Below are positions 45,422 to 53,268 of a stretch of 64,000 bases of DNA, piece after piece. Every line of letters begins with the position of its first letter. Position 1 is the stretch's first letter. Both the position numbers and the translations under genes were made by a program. Source of the DNA: Geomonas sp. RF6 (GTDB taxonomy: Bacteria; Desulfobacterota; Desulfuromonadia; Geobacterales; Geobacteraceae). The notes beneath the pieces are model-generated. The model did no database searches, was not told the DNA's origin, and was given only the letters and a program-made list of their open reading frames with translations. The stretch covers positions 3,803,001 through 3,867,000 of the forward strand of contig NZ_CP087999.1 of NCBI RefSeq assembly GCF_021044625.1, written 5' to 3'.

Positions 45422-45625
45422 ATGTATGTATATAGTTTTAAGGTGGAGTATAGGAAGTTAGGTGATGGTATATGCCATCATATTATGGTTGATATTCACG
45501 ATGCATTAGACACGCATCAGGCAGCTAAACAAGTGTTACCAGAAATTACTCGAATGCTTGGCACCGACCGCTTCGAAATAATAAATGTTTTTCAGCCAAA
45601 GGTAATACCTGAAAAGTGTTATTGA
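45422..45625 (+). CDS. Small protein, unknown
   Basis: 67 aa from ATG 45,422, preceded by GGAGGG at 12 bases. A longer frame to a TTG at 45,377 is possible. The sequence starts MYVYSFKVEYRKLGDG and has an alternating strand-helix pattern (YSFKVEYRK, DALDTHQAAKQVLPEITRML). No family recognised. It lies between the HNH genes and the possible nuclease at 45,645. Confidence 0.4.
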   Translation: MYVYSFKVEYRKLGDGICHHIMVDIHDALDTHQAAKQVLPEITRMLGTDRFEIINVFQPKVIPEKCY

Positions 45626-45644
45626 AAATTTAATAGGTGAGGCT

Positions 45645-46640
45645 ATGCTCTGGTCTAAAATTGCATCATATGAAGAGGCACCATTCGAAACCGAGGCCGA
45701 GCTTGAGGCTGCGATAGTTGATGCAGCAGATCAGCTTTTTGGAGAGAAGCGGATTTACATCGATGTTAAGAAGAAGATTGGCGCAAAAGGGAAGACTAAC
45801 AACATTCCTGACGGCTACCTCATCGATCTATCCAGTAAAAAGGAGCCTAAACTATACGTCGTAGAAAATGAGCTTGCCAAGCACGATCCTCTAAAACATA
45901 TTGCTGTGCAAATACTCGAATTTTCTCTGTCGTTCGAGACATCGCCGTATCTTTTAAAGAACATTTTAAAAACGGAAATAGTTTCAAATGCGACTGTACA
46001 CGCGAAGTGTCAAAAATATGTAACGGAGAATAACTTCGAAAACCTGGATGTCCTATTGGAGAAGATTATCTATGGTAAAGACCGATTCAATGCACTCGTC
46101 ATAATAGACTCTCTGTCGGACGAGCTTGAGAAAGTGCTAATTTCACGTTTTCAGTTTCCAGTTGAAATCCTCACCCTCCAGCGGTTTTGCACAAGCTCTG
46201 GTGACAAAATGTTCCAGTTTCAGCCCTTCCTTGTAGATATTGTTGGTGCTGGGGAAGAGGCTTCGCTGACAACATTACAGCTAGATCCTTCAGAAATAGA
46301 TACGATCGTAGTCCCTGCTAGGGAAGATGGCTTCCTCGAAACTTTTATTGGAGAAAATCGGTGGTATCAGATCAGAATCCATCCGAGTATGAGACCTAAG
46401 ATCAAGCACATAGCGGTATATCGAGTAGCGCCGGAATCAGCGATTACCCATATTGCACCTGTCTTATCTATTGAGCAGTGGGAAGATACCGCCAAGTATG
46501 TTCTCAACTTTGCGTCACCTGCGCAAGAAATTACGCCAATCCGTCTTGTCCCTAAAGGCAAGGTGAAGGCTCCACAATGCCCAAGGTACACCTCTAAGGC
46601 TAGACTTGAAGCCGCTAGCAGTTTAGATGAGGCATTCTAG
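45645..46640 (+). CDS. Possible PD-(D/E)XK-superfamily nuclease-like protein
   Basis: 331 aa with AGGTGAGG before the ATG. Residues 13-80 have the layout of PD-(D/E)XK proteins: FETEAELEAAIVDAADQLFG, then IPDGYLIDL (Pro55-Asp56), then LYVVENELAKHD (Glu74, Glu76). The canonical lysine is not in place (ENE instead of ExK), so activity is uncertain. The rest (190-331) is unrecognised. It follows three HNH nucleases, consistent with a nuclease island. It could instead be a binding protein with a nuclease-like fold. Confidence 0.5.
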   Translation: MLWSKIASYEEAPFETEAELEAAIVDAADQLFGEKRIYIDVKKKIGAKGKTNNIPDGYLIDLSSKKEPKLYVVENELAKHDPLKHIAVQILEFSLSFETSPYLLKNILKTEIVSNATVHAKCQKYVTENNFENLDVLLEKIIYGKDRFNALVIIDSLSDELEKVLISRFQFPVEILTLQRFCTSSGDKMFQFQPFLVDIVGAGEEASLTTLQLDPSEIDTIVVPAREDGFLETFIGENRWYQIRIHPSMRPKIKHIAVYRVAPESAITHIAPVLSIEQWEDTAKYVLNFASPAQEITPIRLVPKGKVKAPQCPRYTSKARLEAASSLDEAF

Positions 46641-46892
46641 ATTTCTAGGTTTGCTATCTTATTGTCGCCCAGTCAAATGTAAAAGTATATTTCACATCAT
46701 CTCTCGTTGTGATATTTCGCCTGCAGGCGACAGCATAGCGATTACCTTCAAAGACTAACATCATGCTGCTGATGACGTGCGGCATTGCCCGCGCTGAGGA
46801 GAAAGCTTCTATAGGAAGTACTACGTAAAAAGCCAAGGTTGTTGAGATTGATAATTTGTAGCTTACATTTGTAATCGACTGCGGAGGTCATC

Positions 46893-47489
46893 ATGCCTAA
46901 GATGTCGCTGACTGACTTTGTGGAAATTGTTTCGAAAGCTGGAACTGAAAAAGCAGCCAAGATTGCCAAAGTAAAGCATAGGACAGGTTATAACCCAGCA
47001 ACAGATTTCTATAAAAAAATGAGGGAAAGGCTAATCTCAATACACCAAGGAGACCATGATAGAGAATACCTGTTGGACCTAGGGTATGTTAGCGACACCA
47101 AGAAGCTAAAACATTTTGGTTCAGTAGCACATGGGTATGTAAAGTGGTGGGGTAAAAAGCAAATTGCCTGGTTCCCCCCGCCTAACTATCCGTATGTCTA
47201 TAATTCTTTTCAAATCGGGGTCAATCCTGAATTAGGACTTGCCTTCGATAATAAAAAGTATGTCATCAAGCTATATCTTAAGTGTGATGAAATCCCTAAG
47301 AGCAGGATTGATGTTGTTTTGCACCTGATGGAAAGGTCCCTAAGACCCTATTGCTCTGAAGACACGGTAATGGCGATACTTGATGTTCGGAATTCGAAGC
47401 TTATCACCGAGTCTGGCTCTTCTAAATATGTAGATGCAATGATATCTGCTGAATTGGCGTTCATAGAAGCGATTTGGCCTAATGTTTGA
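46893..47489 (+). CDS. Unknown protein
   Basis: 198 aa; GGAGG 5 bases before the ATG makes the gene credible. A basic N-terminus (FVEIVSKAGTEKAAKIAKVK) is followed by a globular region with many aromatics (KQIAWFPPPNYPYVYNSFQI) and predicted strands. No signal peptide or membrane segment. No family recognised. It may belong to the same transcript as the next two genes, which follow with spacing of 30 bases. Confidence 0.6.
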   Translation: MPKMSLTDFVEIVSKAGTEKAAKIAKVKHRTGYNPATDFYKKMRERLISIHQGDHDREYLLDLGYVSDTKKLKHFGSVAHGYVKWWGKKQIAWFPPPNYPYVYNSFQIGVNPELGLAFDNKKYVIKLYLKCDEIPKSRIDVVLHLMERSLRPYCSEDTVMAILDVRNSKLITESGSSKYVDAMISAELAFIEAIWPNV

Positions 47490-47519
47490 TGATAAATAAT
47501 TTTTGAAGTGAGGAGAATG

Positions 47520-48362
47520 ATGTCAGATAAGAATTATGGCCGTGTGTACGAGTTGCAACTGCCCAAACCCGCTAAATTGAATTTTAAACAATTACAGCAT
47601 GCCTTCGAATCTGCATATAAATCGGGTTCACCATATACGACAAGCAGTGGTGTTATCTATGTTAAAGATGTTCAAGACATGTCAAACTGTTTTGTCGTCT
47701 TATTTGGTAAGGACAACGCAGATGCCTCGAATTATAAGAGGGATAAGAAAGTCGGAAAGTCTTTTCAGAAAATCAACATTGACGAGTCCAAAGAAGTTCT
47801 TGCAGATTTCACACATGTAGCAATTAGCAAGACCAAGAGGCTTGATGGCTACTCAGTAATCGCAGAAAAAAATCGGATGTTTAGGTTCGGGTCGCTGTAC
47901 AATCTGTTTTTTTACGTCTTGGGAACATCTGAGTACTTTGAGTTAGGCAGAAGGGTAGTAAGTGATTACGTGAAAGAAATCAACAACGCAAAACGTGTTC
48001 TTGAAATAAAACAAATTGATAACGAACCAGACATGCCTAATATACCCGGCTATCACAATGAGGACGATAAAACCTTTACAGTCCAAAGCACATTTGAAAT
48101 TAAGGCGATCCCCAGAGGCTCGATTGGTAAAAAGTTGGTTAATAGGTTCATTCCTACATTCAGTAAGAAGGATGGTGTGAAAACAATTGTCACCATCGTA
48201 AATAAAGCTGGAATGAAGATTTCCTTGGACTTCGATGAGCCAGAATGTGAAACGGGGCTGTTAGTAGAGTTGCCACTCAATACGAAAACTGAGAAAGTGC
48301 AAACGATGATCGCTGAAAAGATGGACCTACTTATCATTCAGGACAACCAAGGCAAGCTATGA
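47520..48362 (+). CDS. Unknown soluble protein coupled to a 4-TM protein
   Basis: 280 aa from ATG 47,520, with GAGGAG 4 bases upstream. Mixed alpha/beta without an enzyme signature I can name (YGRVYELQLPKPAKLNFKQL; VIAEKNRMFRFGSLYNLFFY). Its stop overlaps the start of the membrane protein gene (ATGA), so the two are made together. A soluble protein of about 300 residues with a four-helix membrane partner recalls the Kiwa defence system in layout only; gene order and residues do not clearly match. Candidate new two- or three-gene system with 46,893-47,489. Confidence 0.6.
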   Translation: MSDKNYGRVYELQLPKPAKLNFKQLQHAFESAYKSGSPYTTSSGVIYVKDVQDMSNCFVVLFGKDNADASNYKRDKKVGKSFQKINIDESKEVLADFTHVAISKTKRLDGYSVIAEKNRMFRFGSLYNLFFYVLGTSEYFELGRRVVSDYVKEINNAKRVLEIKQIDNEPDMPNIPGYHNEDDKTFTVQSTFEIKAIPRGSIGKKLVNRFIPTFSKKDGVKTIVTIVNKAGMKISLDFDEPECETGLLVELPLNTKTEKVQTMIAEKMDLLIIQDNQGKL

Positions 48363-48895
48363 TATCAAAGGGCTCCCTCCATAAAACCAAAAAAATTTAT
48401 GCAAATTTATTGACCTCTGTATTGGATCAACAGCGTATACTTAACAGCGGGTTGGGTGAATATAAGAATATATTGCAGTGGTGGATACCACTTGTTGGGA
48501 CGGTTGCCTTTTACTGCATATCTATGGTATTGCACACTAGATTAACCAAGATGATTAGTAGCCTTATTGCAATCCTGCCGTCTTTGACCGGTTTTTTAAT
48601 TGCTGCTGCTACGATTCTTATTTCAATTAATAATGATCGTATTTCTGCAAAGCCTAAAGGATGTAATTACAATTACAAGCAGGTTGGGGGAGCAATTTTT
48701 TTTAAATGCATTAAACTGGCTTTATATTTATTGGTATTTTCTTTTTTAACCCCAGAATCTTTGCCTGGATGTTTTTTTGAGTCTACCTTCTGGACTATTC
48801 CTATTATAAAATTTATTATCCTTGCATTGTTTACTAAAATGATTGTTTTAATGTTGTATGGTTTGTTATTTTTGTCGAGCGCAATTGAGTCGTAA
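48359..48895 (+). CDS. Four-helix membrane protein, unknown
   Basis: 178 aa. Hydrophobic segments near residues 41-60, 66-88, 111-130 and 145-172; a positively charged N-terminus and the loop NNDRISAKPKGCNYNYKQ between the second and third. No transporter signature. It is coupled by overlap to the preceding soluble protein and ends that run of genes. In known defence systems such small membrane partners disrupt the membrane or anchor a sensor; here that is conjecture. Confidence 0.6.
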   Translation: MISKGSLHKTKKIYANLLTSVLDQQRILNSGLGEYKNILQWWIPLVGTVAFYCISMVLHTRLTKMISSLIAILPSLTGFLIAAATILISINNDRISAKPKGCNYNYKQVGGAIFFKCIKLALYLLVFSFLTPESLPGCFFESTFWTIPIIKFIILALFTKMIVLMLYGLLFLSSAIES

Positions 48896-49105
48896 TTCGC
48901 ATCCATAAGTAGTGACCTTCAAATTTGATTTTCATTTTTGTGATTTTTAAAATCGAATCTCGTAAATCTGATTTGCGGATAGACCCGGGGGGGGGATCAA
49001 ATACACTGGCGAAAAATACATAAAGGGAGGTAAGCTCATAACGGGTCCCATCTAGCTCAGCTAGGCGCGACCCCACCCTTCAACTTACCCAAACAACTAC
49101 ACTTA

Positions 49106-49134
49106 GGGACGGCGTCTTTGCCGTCCCTTTTTTC
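49106..49134 (+). terminator. Rho-independent terminator before the first small paralogue
   Basis: GGGACGGC-GTCTTT-GCCGTCCC followed by TTTTTT. The rest of the gap 48,896-49,105 holds nothing recognised. Confidence 0.88.
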
Positions 49135-49188
49135 TTAGCCATTAGTCAGGCCAATCGAAGAAGCCTGACAATCCAACGGCTAAGGAGG
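49135..49188 (+). promoter_or_regulatory. Folded leader, copy 1 (nested hairpins ending in the ribosome binding site)
   Basis: Outer stem TTAGCC (49,135-49,140) with GGCTAA (49,178-49,183), inner stem TCAGGC (49,146-49,151) with GCCTGA (49,163-49,168), then GGAGG (49,184-49,188). The same arrangement, nearly identical in sequence, precedes the second paralogue at 49,460-49,515. It lies directly after a terminator, so it may be a post-transcriptional control element or a protein-binding palindrome. Confidence 0.6.
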
Positions 49189-49193
49189 CAACC

Positions 49194-49388
49194 ATGTTGA
49201 CGACCATCATCACCAGAACAATCGTATCCGCAGACAACCTTGTACAGCAAACACGTGTCAAAGCCGAAATAGTCAGAGAAGTCGCTGGCATAGCTCACGG
49301 CATTATCAAACAGAACCTGCCTGAATATCGTGAAGATCTTAAGGCCAAACTGCTCGACAAGATAAACAACTCACTCCAGAAGAGCTAA
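49194..49388 (+). CDS. Small helical protein, paralogue 1
   Basis: 64 aa; GGAGG 5 bases before ATG. Paralogous to 49,523-49,717: both share a pattern of IVxxDxxxQQxxxKAxxVxEVxGIxHxIIKxNxPxxRxDLKxKxLxKxxxxLQK. Helical and amphipathic; no known family. The gene, its folded leader and a terminator form a unit that occurs twice in tandem. Confidence 0.7.
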   Translation: MLTTIITRTIVSADNLVQQTRVKAEIVREVAGIAHGIIKQNLPEYREDLKAKLLDKINNSLQKS

Positions 49389-49432
49389 CCCAGGCTCCTA
49401 TCACCAAATAACCTACCACAGCACAACTACTT

Positions 49433-49459
49433 CAAGGGGGCTTTATGCCCCCTTTTTTC
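49433..49459 (+). terminator. Rho-independent terminator between the small paralogues
   Basis: GGGGGC-TTTAT-GCCCCC followed by TTTTTT. Confidence 0.88.
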
Positions 49460-49515
49460 TTAGCCATAGAGTCAGGCCAATCGAAGAAGCCTGACCATTC
49501 CAACGGCTAAGGAGG
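49460..49515 (+). promoter_or_regulatory. Folded leader, copy 2
   Basis: TTAGCC (49,460-49,465)/GGCTAA (49,505-49,510) around TCAGGC (49,472-49,477)/GCCTGA (49,489-49,494), followed by GGAGG (49,511-49,515). The inner loop CAATCGAAGAA is identical to copy 1. Confidence 0.6.
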
Positions 49516-49522
49516 TATCACC

Positions 49523-49717
49523 ATGTGCATCTCTACTCTCATTACCAAAGCAATCGTCGCAACCGACCGTGCCTGCCAGCAGGCGAAGATCAAAGCATCC
49601 GTGGTCAAGGAGGTGTCCGGTATCGGGCACCAGATCATCAAGGACAACATGCCTTCCTTCAGGGACGACCTCAAAGAGAAGGTGCTGGCCAAGGTCACCG
49701 CTCAGCTTCAGAAGTAA
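49523..49717 (+). CDS. Small helical protein, paralogue 2
   Basis: 64 aa; GGAGG 7 bases before ATG. About half of the residues match paralogue 1 (KAIVATDRACQQAKIKASVV; GIGHQIIKDNMPSFRDDLKE). Its GC content is higher than that of paralogue 1, so the duplication is not recent or the copies arrived separately. Next is ardC. Function unknown; small helical proteins near antirestriction genes are often anti-defence or regulatory, but nothing here proves it. Confidence 0.68.
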   Translation: MCISTLITKAIVATDRACQQAKIKASVVKEVSGIGHQIIKDNMPSFRDDLKEKVLAKVTAQLQK

Positions 49718-49832
49718 CACACCCACCAGACTAACCTAAGCCACACCACCAGACAACCCATACCACGACAAGGGAGATAGCCACACTACCAGCCGTACAT
49801 GGGATACGTGCGTCTACCTCCCGAAGGAGCCA

Positions 49833-50708
49833 ATGATGAACGTCTACGAGGTCATCAACACTCGCATTATGGAACTGTTAGCCCAAGGGACAGTACCCTG
49901 GCGCAAGACCTGGAACGCTACCACCAATCAACCTAAGAACCTGATTACCAAGAAGGACTATCGCGGTGTCAACGTGTTCCTTCTGGCATGCATGCCCTAT
50001 AGCTCGCCGTACTGGCTAACCTTCAAGCAAGCCCAGGACAAAGGCGGCTTCGTGCGTAAAGGCGAGAAGTCTACACCTGTCGTGTTCTGGAAGTGGCTGG
50101 ACCGTAAGGATGCCAATGTTGAAGGCGAGGAAGCTGTCACGGGTAATGGCAAGATTCCCATGCTCAGGTACTACTCAGTGTTCAACCTGGAGCAGGTAGA
50201 TGGAATTGAGCCACCACCGGCAACGGAGACAGTTCACCGGTTCACTTTTATTGAGCAGGCAGAGCAGATCATAGCTGGCATGCCGATGAAGCCGACTGTT
50301 CACTACGGTGGCCACAGAGCATCATACTCACCCTTGCTCGATGTAGTAAAAATGCCAAAGCCTGAAGCATTTGAGACACCTACCGACTTCTATGCAACGT
50401 ACCTGCACGAGCTTACGCATGCTACCGGTCACGCGAGCAGGTTAGGGCGCAAGGGTATCCTTGAGCCTTCATACTTCGGTAGCCACGAGTACAGCAAGGA
50501 GGAACTTGTTGCCGAAATGGGGGCTACCTTTTTGTGTGCTCATGCTGGCATCGAGCAACCGATCATCGAGAACAGTGCTGCTTATATCCAGGGCTGGCTA
50601 CGTAACCTCAAGAACGATAAGACGCTTCTGGTGCATGCAGCAGCACAGGCTCAGAAGGCGTCCGACTACATCTTGAATGTTATGCCGCATGAAGACTTAG
50701 CAGACTAA
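49833..50708 (+). CDS. ardC: ArdC-like antirestriction protein
   Basis: 291 aa; GAAGGAG precedes an ATGATG start. N-terminal single-stranded-DNA-binding domain (MNVYEVINTRIMELLAQGTV, PWRKTWN, FLLACMPYSSPYWLTFKQA) and C-terminal metalloprotease-like domain with HELTHATGH and a downstream glutamate in KEELVAEMGATFL. In plasmid pSa, ArdC coats incoming ssDNA and protects it from restriction during conjugation. Its presence suggests that this part of element B derives from a conjugative or mobilisable plasmid, though no relaxase is present. Confidence 0.92.
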   Translation: MMNVYEVINTRIMELLAQGTVPWRKTWNATTNQPKNLITKKDYRGVNVFLLACMPYSSPYWLTFKQAQDKGGFVRKGEKSTPVVFWKWLDRKDANVEGEEAVTGNGKIPMLRYYSVFNLEQVDGIEPPPATETVHRFTFIEQAEQIIAGMPMKPTVHYGGHRASYSPLLDVVKMPKPEAFETPTDFYATYLHELTHATGHASRLGRKGILEPSYFGSHEYSKEELVAEMGATFLCAHAGIEQPIIENSAAYIQGWLRNLKNDKTLLVHAAAQAQKASDYILNVMPHEDLAD

Positions 50709-50731
50709 CGAACCATTATGACCACCACAGG

Positions 50732-50767
50732 GGAAGGGGCATCGCCTACCAAGGGCGTGCCCCTTCC
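50732..50767 (+). terminator. Strong GC hairpin after ardC
   Basis: GGAAGGGGCA pairs with TGCCCCTTCC, with an inner GCC/GGC pair. Only a short T stretch follows, so it may terminate weakly or serve as a leader hairpin of the next gene. Confidence 0.5.
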
Positions 50768-50788
50768 GTCGTTTATATGGAGAATTAC

Positions 50789-51133
50789 ATGCAACCTATC
50801 CACTGCCCGAGCATCAAGGTCCACAGCAGCCAACTCGACCAAGGGACCTACATCAACGGATTCATCCTCGAACACCAAGGTAACAACTACCAGTTGCCTG
50901 GAAGTGCAGGAGATACCATCTACGTCTTTACCCAGAGCATAGCGATTTACGTGCTCGCTACCAATAAGGGCCTAGGTCACATGCGGCTGAACGCTTATAT
51001 GGTGCCTCAACCTGATGCGATCAACGGGGTCTATATGCACACACCCCAAGAGATCATCGACCACCTGGGGGCGGAGTGGGAGCAACTATCACCGACGGAA
51101 ATGCTCGAAAACCTGATGGACTGCCTAATCTAA
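50789..51133 (+). CDS. Unknown protein between ardC and radC
   Basis: 114 aa from ATG 50,789 with GGAG 6 bases upstream. Beta-rich start (IKVHSSQLDQGTYINGFILE; YQLPGSAGDTIYVFTQSIAI), helical end (TPQEIIDHLGAEWEQLSPTE). No family recognised. Close spacing to radC (13 bp) implies cotranscription with an accessory plasmid operon. Confidence 0.6.
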   Translation: MQPIHCPSIKVHSSQLDQGTYINGFILEHQGNNYQLPGSAGDTIYVFTQSIAIYVLATNKGLGHMRLNAYMVPQPDAINGVYMHTPQEIIDHLGAEWEQLSPTEMLENLMDCLI

Positions 51134-51146
51134 GGAGGATAATCCC

Positions 51147-51650
51147 ATGACTATAGATACCCTGTTCGGACCAGCAGAAGTCCCGGCGACCAAGCCCAGG
51201 ACCATCAAACTCAAGACGATCAAGGCAGTATATGAAACTATCACGGTAGCGGAGGGAACCGGCAACTACCTGTCATCGAAGATCCGCTACACGTCACCTA
51301 CGCAAGTTTTTGATACCTTCGCCTTCCTGAAGGACGAGACAAAGGAGTACTTCATTGCTTTGCACCTGGACGGTAAGAATCGGATCTTGGCGGTGGACAT
51401 ATGCAGCATCGGCAGCTTGAATCAGAGCATTGTCCATCCCAGAGAGGTTTACAAGACTGCACTCCTGTCTTCGGCAGCAGCTATCATCTTGATCCACAAC
51501 CATCCTTCAGGTGATCCCATACCAAGCACTGAAGACATGGAGGTTACCCGTAGGCTGCGGGACGCTGGCGATCTTGTGGGTATCAAGGTGCTTGACCATA
51601 TTGTGATCGGAGACAGCTATTACTCGTTTTCAGAGAGAGGTGTCATATGA
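51147..51650 (+). CDS. RadC-like JAB-domain protein
   Basis: 167 aa; AAGGAGG before the ATG. JAB/MPN domain with metal-binding motif LIHNHPSGDPIPSTED (HxHx7-10D form) and ISIGSLNQS-like region (DICSIGSLNQSIVHPREVYK). RadC-like genes are frequent in mobile elements with ArdC; the activity (peptidase or nuclease) is unsettled in the family. It lacks the N-terminal helix-hairpin-helix of chromosomal RadC, as mobile versions usually do. The stop overlaps the next start. Confidence 0.9.
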   Translation: MTIDTLFGPAEVPATKPRTIKLKTIKAVYETITVAEGTGNYLSSKIRYTSPTQVFDTFAFLKDETKEYFIALHLDGKNRILAVDICSIGSLNQSIVHPREVYKTALLSSAAAIILIHNHPSGDPIPSTEDMEVTRRLRDAGDLVGIKVLDHIVIGDSYYSFSERGVI

Positions 51651-51979
51651 CAACCTGTGAATATTGCGGGAAGACACTTAGGGTTGGGGAGACGTTACAA
51701 GGGATCAGGTCCGGGACCTTAGCAGCGTCTGGTTTCATAGCAGCCCGCGATTCTGCGGAAGTCATTTTCTGTGAATCGTGCGGAAGCAAACTCTTGCAGT
51801 ACGTCTATTCATCCCTTGACACGCGTGCTCTTCCATACCCGACCATCTTCAGAATGGTGACGGAGCTTTCACAACTCATGAGGAACGGATACCTGCTGAT
51901 TCACAACATTGGCAAGCTACCGAGTGCGGATCAGATAGCCCTCCAGCATCTGATAACAGCGTGCAAGGAGACAAGGTAA
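51647..51979 (+). CDS. Zinc-ribbon protein, unknown
   Basis: 110 aa, coupled to radC by ATGA. Two cysteine pairs, CEYCGK (4-7) and CESCGS (42-45), form a likely zinc ribbon at the N-terminus; the C-terminal half is helical (FRMVTELSQLMRNGYLLIHN). Probably binds nucleic acid or protein; no named family. Confidence 0.65.
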   Translation: MTTCEYCGKTLRVGETLQGIRSGTLAASGFIAARDSAEVIFCESCGSKLLQYVYSSLDTRALPYPTIFRMVTELSQLMRNGYLLIHNIGKLPSADQIALQHLITACKETR

Positions 51980-52014
51980 AGGCAGCCTGCACACCTTTCA
52001 TAATGAAACTAAAC

Positions 52015-52036
52015 CAGAGCCAAGGGGCTCTTTTTT
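52015..52036 (+). terminator. Rho-independent terminator before integrase 2
   Basis: AGAGCC-AAGG-GGCTCT followed by TTTT. It ends the ardC-radC group. Confidence 0.82.
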
Positions 52037-52063
52037 ATGCCCCAAATATACGGAGGTATCACA

Positions 52064-53098
52064 ATGTCAGTCTACAGACGAAGCAAAAACGGCGTGTTCT
52101 ACATGGATTACGTCTATAAGGGCATGAGGGTCTACAAGACAACTGGCAAGTACACCAAGCGTGACGCCAAGCTCATTGAAGCTGCCGACAAGCAGCGCCT
52201 TAGAGATGAGGCGACGTTACCACCTGTTGAGAAGTCGTCGCGGTTGCTTCTTAGCGAAGCTGTTGAGCAGACACATGAGGCGAAATGGAAGGCTAACAAG
52301 GACGCAGTTGGTACGTATAGGCGGGCACAGGGCCTTATCGGACTGATAGGGGACATACCTATCCGCTCAATAACGGAGGACACCGTTGAAGCTCTCATGT
52401 CCATGCTTGAGGTGAAGGGCGTACAGACCGCCACGGTCAATAGGTATCTGGCAACATTGAAGACTATTCTCAAATATAAGAAGCAACCGTATGACCATAT
52501 CCGGCTCAAGAAGGAGCGGAAGGGGAGAATCCGAGTACTATCCCAGGATGAGGAGCAGATGGTTGTCACGTTGTTGCGTGACAGCCATCACTCCGATAGT
52601 AGGCGGTATTTCGGAGAGGTTGCGGACCTTGTAGAGGTGCTTACGGACACCGGTTGCAGGCTGTCGGAGCTGCTGAACCTCCGGTATGAGGAGGTGGACT
52701 TTGATACTGGCCTCATCTCCATATGGATCAACAAGGGGGAGCGACCGAGGAGCATTCCGATGACGAGCAGGGTACGCGGCATCCTGGAGACAAGACAGGC
52801 TGAGGTAGTAAAGCCGTTTGCCATCTCCATCAACAAGGTAGAGTATGCATGGGGCTGGGTCCGGAGGCAAATGAACCTTCAACATGACAAGGAGTTCGTC
52901 CTACATGCCTTGAGGCATACGTGCGCATCGAGGTTGGTGAACCGCGGAGTAGACCTTTATGTCGTGAAAGAGTGGTTGGGGCATTCAACTATTCAGATAA
53001 CAGAAAGGTACGCTCACCTCAACCCAAACAAGTTGCTACACGCTGTGGAGGTGCTGGAGGAGCCAAGGTGTCAAACCCTTTCGCGAGATAGGGCTTGA
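52064..53098 (+). CDS. int: Tyrosine integrase, right end of element B
   Basis: 344 aa from ATG 52,064 with GGAGGT 6 bases upstream. Short phage-type integrase: MSVYRRSKNGVFYMDYVYKG at the N-terminus, a SAM-like core-binding domain (SEAVEQTHEAKWKANKDAVG), and the catalytic domain with Arg in TGCRLSELLNLRYEEVD, HALRHTCASRL, LGHSTIQITERYAH. It lies 135 bp before the att copy at 53,234 and behind no other gene. Unlike the first integrase of this element it belongs to the XerC-like shorter class, so the two are not recent duplicates. Confidence 0.92.
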   Translation: MSVYRRSKNGVFYMDYVYKGMRVYKTTGKYTKRDAKLIEAADKQRLRDEATLPPVEKSSRLLLSEAVEQTHEAKWKANKDAVGTYRRAQGLIGLIGDIPIRSITEDTVEALMSMLEVKGVQTATVNRYLATLKTILKYKKQPYDHIRLKKERKGRIRVLSQDEEQMVVTLLRDSHHSDSRRYFGEVADLVEVLTDTGCRLSELLNLRYEEVDFDTGLISIWINKGERPRSIPMTSRVRGILETRQAEVVKPFAISINKVEYAWGWVRRQMNLQHDKEFVLHALRHTCASRLVNRGVDLYVVKEWLGHSTIQITERYAHLNPNKLLHAVEVLEEPRCQTLSRDRA

Positions 53099-53103
53099 AG
53101 TTA

Positions 53104-53122
53104 GGTATAGAATTGGGTATAA
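53104..53122 (+). repeat. Putative integrase arm sites, right end of element B
   Basis: GGTATA at 53,104 and 53,116, starts 12 bp apart, matching the left-end pair at 32,493/32,505 in orientation and spacing. Confidence 0.6.
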
Positions 53123-53233
53123 AAGCAGCAGATGGGAGCATCGGAGGCTCCAGCTTACTACCCATATCTGTTGGTGGATAGGTAAGAGAATCAGTTAGTT
53201 AGGGGGACCTCCCCCCTAGGATAAGGGCGTCTA

Positions 53234-53260
53234 GTTCGAATCGTCTCGGGGACGCCAAAA
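53234..53260 (+). repeat. attR: tRNA 3'-end core repeat, copy 3
   Basis: 27 bp identical to 19,094-19,120 (T arm to beyond CCA); similarity to the left side continues through the terminator to about 53,298. Confidence 0.92.
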
Positions 53261-53268
53261 GAATCAAA

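Larger units (their letters stand above)
32442..53257. mobile_element. Integrative element B (about 20.8 kb) with defence and nuclease cargo
   Basis: It is bounded by att copies at 32,397 and 53,234. GGTATA pairs with starts 12 bp apart lie at both ends (32,493/32,505 and 53,104/53,116). Content: two tyrosine integrases, retron, D5-type primase-helicase, ParB, nucleases, ArdC, RadC. GC content is lower than the backbone, especially 33.8-48.9 kb. No virion or complete conjugation genes are seen. The right part (49.2-53.1 kb) has higher GC and plasmid-like genes, so the element may be a composite. Confidence 0.8.

Noticed and set aside
47520-48895. Firm assignment of the gene pair as Kiwa
   Set aside because: Only the general layout (about 300-aa soluble protein plus four-helix membrane protein) agrees; gene order is reversed and no diagnostic residues were recognised.
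50718-50942. 74-codon plus-strand frame after ardC
   Set aside because: It overlaps the better supported 50,789 gene in another frame and reads through the hairpin; no similarity or suitable composition.
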